From Actomonas aquatica (lineage in GTDB: Bacteria > Verrucomicrobiota > Verrucomicrobiia > Opitutales > Opitutaceae), in NCBI RefSeq assembly GCF_019679435.2, contig NZ_CP139781.1, forward strand, positions 992,001-1,056,000: a DNA stretch of 64,000 bases, given 5' to 3'. A program made the translations under genes and the position numbers. The notes under the pieces are model-generated. The model saw nothing but the letters and a program-made list of their open reading frames with translations, was not told where the DNA came from and searched no databases. Position 1 is the first letter of the stretch; each line of letters starts with the position of its first letter. Of this stretch, positions 59,613 to 64,000 are shown in pieces.

Positions 59613-59633
59613 GCGGTAGGCGGTAGGCGGTAG
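59613..59633 (+). repeat. Three perfect copies of GCGGTAG
   Basis: Three identical 7-mers are followed by a partial fourth (GCGA). The array is preceded by CCCA and the recurring connector CGTTGCCTCTC. Confidence 0.55.
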
Positions 59634-59766
59634 GCGACCAGCCCCCAGCCACCCAGCAAATCAAAACCTCGACGACCCGGTGCCGCCTTCGGCAGTTTCA
59701 CGGCTTGCCTGCGACACCGGATCTCGGCCGGTCGTGCGGGCGTCCTGATTTCTACGACCCAGACCC

Positions 59767-61062
59767 ATGACCCAGCTCCCCTCGTCCGTTCTCGTCGTTG
59801 GCTCCGGTGGCCGCGAACACGCTCTCATTCGCGCCATCGCGGCTTCCCCCGCCTCGCCGCGCCTGCTCGCCGCTCCGGGCAACCCCGGCATGGCCGCCGA
59901 CGGCGCCGCCTGCCACGCCGTCAAAGCCGATGATATTCCCGGTCTGGTTGCCCTCGCCCAAGCGGAGAAGGTCGACTTCGTCGTCGTCGGCCCCGAGGTC
60001 CCCCTCGCACTCGGCCTCGTCGACGCTCTGGCCGACGCCGGCATCCCCGCCTACGGCCCGAAAAAAGACGGCGGCGAACTCGAAGCCTCCAAAATCCTCA
60101 CCAAGCAGATCCTGCTCAAATACGGCATCCCCACCGCCCCGGCCGGAATCTTCGATGAGGTGGAGCCCGCCCTCACCTACCTGCGCGAACGTGGCGCGCC
60201 CATCGTCGTCAAGGCCGACGGTCTCGCCGCCGGCAAGGGCGTCATCGTCGCCGCGACCCTCGACGAAGCCGAAGCCGGCGTGCGCGACATGCTTTCGGGC
60301 AACAAATTTGGCGAAGCCGGCTCCCGCGTCCTCATCGAGGACTGCCTCGAGGGCGAAGAGACTTCGATCCTCGTGGTCGTTTCCGGCACCGACTACCTCA
60401 TCCTGCCGACTTCGCAGGACCACAAACGCATCCGCGAGGGCGACACCGGCCCCAACACCGGTGGCATGGGCACCTACTCCCCGGCCGAGGTCGTCACCCC
60501 CGAACTCCTCGCCCAAATCGACCGCGAGATCGTGCTGCCCTCCGTCGAAGCCATTGCCAACGAGGGCATCGATTTCCGCGGCACCCTCTTCATCGGCATC
60601 ATGCTCACCGCCGAAGGCCCGTCCGTGCTCGAATACAACACCCGCTTCGGCGACCCCGAGACCCAGGTCGTCCTCCCGCGCCTCGGTTGTGACGTGCTCG
60701 AGCTGCTCTGGCGCGCCGCCCAAGGCAAACTCGCCGGCTTCGACCTGCAGGTTCACGAGGACTCCGCCGCCATGTGCGTCGTGATCGCCGCCGACGGTTA
60801 CCCCGGCGACTACCCGAAGGGCGACCCGATTTCCGTTCCCGAGCCCCTGCCCTCCGGCGTTGCCGTCATCCACGCCGGCACCAGCACCGACGAGGCCGGG
60901 CAACTGGTCTCCGCCGGCGGCCGCGTCCTCGGCGTCACGGCTCTCGCGCCCACCCTGCGCGCCGCCGCCGACGCCGCCTACGAGACCTGCGAAGCTATCG
61001 GCATGGCCACCAAAGTATTCCGCCGCGACATCGGCGCCCGCCAATTTGGCCGTCACCAATGA
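59767..61062 (+). CDS. purD: Phosphoribosylamine-glycine ligase
   Basis: The 431-residue ATP-grasp enzyme has VVGSGGREHAL (10-20), the nucleotide segment VVKADGLAAGKGVIVA, LPTSQDHKRIREGDTGPNTGGMGTYSP and EYNTRFGDPETQ. It joins glycine to phosphoribosylamine in purine synthesis. Length and motif order match PurD. It starts after the repeat nest and its stop overlaps the ATG of an exported-protein gene (ATGA). GlyA, which makes glycine, lies 1.2 kb downstream. Confidence 0.94.
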   Translation: MTQLPSSVLVVGSGGREHALIRAIAASPASPRLLAAPGNPGMAADGAACHAVKADDIPGLVALAQAEKVDFVVVGPEVPLALGLVDALADAGIPAYGPKKDGGELEASKILTKQILLKYGIPTAPAGIFDEVEPALTYLRERGAPIVVKADGLAAGKGVIVAATLDEAEAGVRDMLSGNKFGEAGSRVLIEDCLEGEETSILVVVSGTDYLILPTSQDHKRIREGDTGPNTGGMGTYSPAEVVTPELLAQIDREIVLPSVEAIANEGIDFRGTLFIGIMLTAEGPSVLEYNTRFGDPETQVVLPRLGCDVLELLWRAAQGKLAGFDLQVHEDSAAMCVVIAADGYPGDYPKGDPISVPEPLPSGVAVIHAGTSTDEAGQLVSAGGRVLGVTALAPTLRAAADAAYETCEAIGMATKVFRRDIGARQFGRHQ

Positions 61063-61691
61063 GCCACTTCCTCCGCTCCGCCCGTCTCACCGCGCTGGCA
61101 GTCACCGTCGCCGCCACGTTCGCAACCGCCGCTCCCACCGAGCTGGCGACGGGGCTGTTCTACGCCCGCGGCGCTGACATCACCCAAGTCGATCCCGACA
61201 CCGCCGCCGTGCTCGATCTGCGGCTCACGCCCGCGCCGGCCTCCGCGCCCGCCTGGGCGACCACCACCGACCAAGCGCCCAAAGTCGTGCTGCTCGCCGG
61301 CCCTGCCTCCACCGCGTGGGCCAACCTCCTCACCGACCGTGCGCCCCGCGTGCTGTTGCTGGGTCCCACGACCGAACCCACCAGCGCCTTCGACCTTCAT
61401 GTCGCCGTGCTCCCGGACGAAATCTCCGCCAGCATCGCCGCAATCGAGACCGACGGCGCCGACCTCACCGCGCTCGCCCTGCCCACCGTCGCCAAACGTC
61501 GTTTCGACGAAGCCGCGCTTCTCCGCCATCACAACGGCGATGACGAGGACGAGGCAGAAGACTCCCCCGCCGAAACCGCGGAGGAGGCCGAAACCGAGAC
61601 CACGACCGACGGGTCCGCGACGCCTACCGACCCCATGCTGGAACGCGCCGCGCAGGTGCTGCTCGGGCTCCAGGCCCTCGGCCACGGCTGA
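61059..61691 (+). CDS. Exported protein of unknown function with acidic tail
   Basis: The 210-residue protein has a signal peptide (MSHFLRSARLTALAVTVAATF...TAAP). An Ala/Thr-rich domain with VLLAGPASTAWANLLTDRAPRVLLLGP follows, a possible Rossmann-like beta-alpha pattern. The C-terminal part is very acidic (DDEDEAEDSPAETAEEAE) and ends in a short helix. I recognise no family. The ATG overlaps the purD stop by 4 bp, so it is translated with purD although an exported protein has no obvious role in purine synthesis. Confidence 0.68.
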   Translation: MSHFLRSARLTALAVTVAATFATAAPTELATGLFYARGADITQVDPDTAAVLDLRLTPAPASAPAWATTTDQAPKVVLLAGPASTAWANLLTDRAPRVLLLGPTTEPTSAFDLHVAVLPDEISASIAAIETDGADLTALALPTVAKRRFDEAALLRHHNGDDEDEAEDSPAETAEEAETETTTDGSATPTDPMLERAAQVLLGLQALGHG

Positions 61692-61758
61692 GCTTTTCCG
61701 CGTTCGGCCACATTTCGTGTTTTCTCCCGGCCCGATAGCCCGTTAAGCCCAACCGTTC

Positions 61759-62250
61759 ATGGCTGACCCGCAATCCGGACTCCTCCTCGCCGTCTGCACC
61801 GCCAACATCTGCCGTTCGCCGATGGTGGAGGCGCTGCTCGCCCACGCCCTCAAGGCCGAAGAAGGCCCGCTCAAGAGCTTCCGGGTCGCCTCGGCCGGGG
61901 TCGCCGCCCGCTCGGGCGATCCCGCCTCGGCCAACTCCGTCACCGCGCTCAAAAAGGTGGGCCTCGATATTTCGAAACACCGCAGCCAGCCGCTCACGCC
62001 CGAGCTGCTCAGCGAAGCCACCGCGGTCTTCGTCATGACCGAGTCCCACCGCGACATCATTTACGCCATGTTTGAGCCGCAGCCGGAAAACATCTTCCTC
62101 CTGCGCGAGTTCATGCCGCCCGAGGCCGATCAGCAGATCGCCGATCCCTACGGCGGCCCGCTGCCGCTCTACGAAATGTGCCGCGACGAGATCGTCGAAG
62201 CCATCCCCTCGCTGCTCGAATTCCTCCGCCGCGAAATCCCCGGCAACTGA
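61759..62250 (+). CDS. Low-molecular-weight protein-tyrosine phosphatase family
   Basis: The 163-residue enzyme has the P-loop C13-T-A-N-I-C-R19-S-P and the general acid D129 in DPYGG, with VTESHRD-like VMTESHRDII in between. This is the LMW-PTP fold. The residue after Asn in the loop is Ile, as in tyrosine phosphatases, rather than the Thr that marks arginine phosphatases such as YwlE. Such enzymes often dephosphorylate the tyrosine kinases that control polysaccharide export, but no such kinase is seen in the window. It lies 57 bp before glyA. Confidence 0.85.
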   Translation: MADPQSGLLLAVCTANICRSPMVEALLAHALKAEEGPLKSFRVASAGVAARSGDPASANSVTALKKVGLDISKHRSQPLTPELLSEATAVFVMTESHRDIIYAMFEPQPENIFLLREFMPPEADQQIADPYGGPLPLYEMCRDEIVEAIPSLLEFLRREIPGN

Positions 62251-62307
62251 GCCCCCGCCCCTACGACTTTCCGACTTTTAGACCTTTAGACTCTCCGACC
62301 CGTATCC

Positions 62308-63570
62308 ATGAACACCGCCCCCCTCGCCACCGCCGATCCCGCCATCGCCGCTGCCATCGCGGCCGAACGCTCCCGCCAGGAGAGCCACATCGAGCTGATC
62401 GCTTCCGAGAATTTCACCTACCCGGCCGTCATTGAGGCCCAGGGCAGCGTGCTCACCAACAAGTATGCCGAGGGTTACCCGGCCAAGCGCTGGTATGGCG
62501 GTTGCGAGCACGTCGACGTCGTCGAAAACCTCGCCATCGAGCGCGCCATGGAGCTCTTCGGCGCCGAGCACGCCAACGTTCAGCCGCACTCCGGCTCCCA
62601 GGCCAACTTCGCCGTCTACACCGCCGTGCTCCAGCCCGGCGACAAGGTCCTCGGCATGAACCTCGCCCACGGCGGCCACCTCACCCACGGCAACCCGGTC
62701 AACTTCTCCGGCAAGCTGTATGAGTTTGTTCAATACGGCGTGCGCGAGGACACCGGCCTCATCGACTACGAGGAGCTCGCCGCCGTCGCCGAACGCGAAA
62801 AGCCGAAGATGATCACCGTGGGTGCCTCCGCCTACTCGCGCATCATCGACTTCGAGCGCATGGGCCAGATCGCCAAGTCCGTCGGCGCCTACCTGTTCGC
62901 CGACATCGCCCACATCGCCGGTCTCGTCGCCGCCGGCGTGCACCCGTCGCCCGTGCCGCACGCCGACTTCGTCACCACCACCACCCACAAGACCCTGCGC
63001 GGTCCCCGCGGCGGCCTCATCCTCTGCAAGGCCGAGCATGCCAAGGCCATCAACTCCGCCATGTTCCCCGGTGGTCAGGGCGGCCCGCTCATGCACGTCA
63101 TCGCCGCCAAGGCCGTTTGCTTCGCCGAGGCCCTCAAGCCCGAGTTCAAGACCTACGCCCAGCAGATCGTCAAAAACTCGCAGGCCCTCGCCGCCGCCAT
63201 GATCGATCGCGGCTACAAGCTCATTTCCGGTGGCTCCGACAACCACCTCTTCCTCGTCGACCTGCGCGCGAACCTGCCCGAGCTCACCGCCAAGAAGGCC
63301 CAGGAGACGCTCGATCTCGCCCACATCACCTGCAACAAGAACACCGTGCCCTTCGAGACCCGTTCGCCCTTCCAGGCCTCCGGTATACGCCTCGGCACGC
63401 CCGCCGTCACCAGCCGCGGTTTTGACGAAACCGACATGGTCGAGATCGCCGACTGCATCGACACCGTGCTCAAGGCCATCGACACCGACGGCCTCGATGC
63501 CGCCCTCGATGCCGTGAAGGCCCGCGTGGCTGCGCTCACCGCCAAATACCCGCTGCCCTACCCGGTTTGA
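62308..63570 (+). CDS. glyA: Serine hydroxymethyltransferase
   Basis: The 420-residue PLP enzyme has [57 protein letters not shown], and the Schiff-base K228 in [14 protein letters not shown]. It interconverts serine and glycine with tetrahydrofolate, making one-carbon units. All active-site blocks are intact and length is standard. It follows the phosphatase gene by 57 bp. Together with purD upstream it groups glycine and one-carbon supply for purine synthesis. Confidence 0.95.
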   Translation: MNTAPLATADPAIAAAIAAERSRQESHIELIASENFTYPAVIEAQGSVLTNKYAEGYPAKRWYGGCEHVDVVENLAIERAMELFGAEHANVQPHSGSQANFAVYTAVLQPGDKVLGMNLAHGGHLTHGNPVNFSGKLYEFVQYGVREDTGLIDYEELAAVAEREKPKMITVGASAYSRIIDFERMGQIAKSVGAYLFADIAHIAGLVAAGVHPSPVPHADFVTTTTHKTLRGPRGGLILCKAEHAKAINSAMFPGGQGGPLMHVIAAKAVCFAEALKPEFKTYAQQIVKNSQALAAAMIDRGYKLISGGSDNHLFLVDLRANLPELTAKKAQETLDLAHITCNKNTVPFETRSPFQASGIRLGTPAVTSRGFDETDMVEIADCIDTVLKAIDTDGLDAALDAVKARVAALTAKYPLPYPV

Positions 63571-63675
63571 GCAGCTCCGAGGAATCCACCGGGGAGCGCG
63601 CCTGCCGCCCCCGGTTCCCCTCGGCTGCTGCGGTCGCAAGCCAGCCCCGGTTTCCTCATCTGATTTCCCTCTCGC

Positions 63676-64000
63676 ATGCCCGCGGCCGCCCCTGAATCCA
63701 CTCCCTCCTCCACCTCGCGTCACCGGGTGGGGCTCACCCGTGGGCAGGCCAAGGCCTTGGTTTGGGGCGTCACACTCGTCGGTCTCGCCCTCAGCGTGTT
63801 CCTCGCTCGCCGCGCCCAACTCAGCGAGGAGGCCCGCATCCGCGACAACTTCCGCACGCTCGCCACGTTTCAAATCGCCGCCAATCGCGAACGCGTCTCC
63901 CTCATTGAGGAACTCCTCGGCAGTCTGCGTCGCGGCATCATGTTCCAGGGCACCGTCACCCGCGAAGAGTTCGACGGCATGTGCGCGGACATCATCAACG
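63676..64000 (+). CDS. N-terminus of a CHASE-domain membrane sensor (3' end outside window)
   Basis: The frame is open to the right window edge (108 codons visible). After a polar Ser/Thr-rich start (MPAAAPESTPSSTS) there is one membrane segment (LVWGVTLVGLALSVFLA). FRTLATFQIAANRERVSLIEELLGSL and GTVTREEFDGMC follow, the usual opening of an extracytoplasmic CHASE domain in bacterial sensor kinases and diguanylate cyclases. The output domain lies outside the window. The gap before it (105 bp) holds no recognised feature. Confidence 0.6.
   Translation, partial: MPAAAPESTPSSTSRHRVGLTRGQAKALVWGVTLVGLALSVFLARRAQLSEEARIRDNFRTLATFQIAANRERVSLIEELLGSLRRGIMFQGTVTREEFDGMCADIIN

Larger units (their letters stand above)
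59209..59766. other. 558-bp repeat nest with no gene
   Basis: No convincing coding sequence was found. In order the gap holds an inverted pair of TGTAGGCTGCGAGC palindromes, a 7-bp-period AGCGGTC array, a second pair of TGTAG-headed palindromes with different stems, a 9-bp-period CCTTTGCGT array and a short GCGGTAG array. A segment of about 26 bases (CGTTGCCTCTC then GGTCCCAGCGGTA-like) occurs twice. A purD promoter must lie in the last 120 bases. Confidence 0.7.

Noticed and set aside
59423-59701. - strand open frame with a Thr-Gln-Arg repeat
   Set aside because: Generated by the 9-bp array and palindromes of the repeat nest, not a gene.
59209-59766. Possible CRISPR array
   Set aside because: Repeats are 7-9 bp tandem units and palindromes without regular unique spacers; no cas gene is present.

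Overview
The window is a high-GC bacterial chromosome segment with densely packed genes. It looks like a member of the Opitutaceae (Verrucomicrobiota). That placement is inferred from three things: the style of the secreted proteins (tandem C-terminal 'RLxNLSxRA...GFV...RAxGPxL' modules), the many palindromic intergenic repeats, and start codons preceded by pyrimidine-rich leaders rather than Shine-Dalgarno sequences. No rRNA, tRNA, CRISPR array, phage gene or transposase was seen.

Region 1 (1-38,150) is a large surface-glycan locus, almost all on the + strand. It holds polyprenyl-phosphate-sugar synthase-like GT2 enzymes (1013, 26926, 36144) and large multi-membrane proteins of the GT-C/PMT type or similar (partial gene at the left edge, 2190, 4418, 17113, 25213, 34352 on -). 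It also has very large multidomain glycosyltransferases (10100 GT2+GT4, 13311 GT4+coiled coil+GT2+GT2, 30778 GT2+GT4), GT4 enzymes (12121, 36927) and two methyltransferases. Nucleotide-sugar enzymes include rmlB, rmlA, an RmlD-like reductase and two NAD-dependent epimerases. Secreted proteins are interspersed: a 1154-aa propeller/Ig-like protein, and a trio containing a matrixin-like metalloprotease. No flippase, polymerase or ABC exporter was recognised, so export must be encoded elsewhere or be unrecognisable.

Region 2 (38,197-47,812) looks like a glycolipid-assembly locus. A serine-palmitoyltransferase-like alpha-oxoamine synthase (+) converges on a - strand gene run: an ACP-FabZ-like fusion, a KAS II-type ketosynthase, a classical SDR, an MGDG-synthase-type GT28 and two GT4 enzymes. 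The most economical reading is dedicated acyl-chain synthesis, condensation with an amino acid, keto reduction and sequential glycosylation, i.e. a sphingolipid-like glycolipid. This is inference and the most interesting system-level hypothesis here.

Region 3 (47,839-64,000) is mostly housekeeping and small accessory genes: a YbgC-like thioesterase, queG, aroK, threonine aldolase, a transglutaminase/DUF2126 pair, a PAS protein with a cysteine-rich tail, a GT4 mannosyltransferase-like enzyme and an FKBP. A LOG-domain protein with a long unassigned N-terminal region, purD, an unknown secreted protein, a low-molecular-weight phosphatase, glyA and the start of a CHASE-type sensor complete it.

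The intergenic DNA is unusually structured. There is a 186-bp near-palindromic element whose ends supply the stop codons of two convergent genes, and a 22-bp perfect palindrome centred on the rmlB start codon. Several TGTAG/TGTGG-headed palindromes occur singly or as inverted pairs. Short-period (7- and 9-bp) tandem repeats recur between genes, and many of these types are nested in one 558-bp gap at 59,209-59,766.
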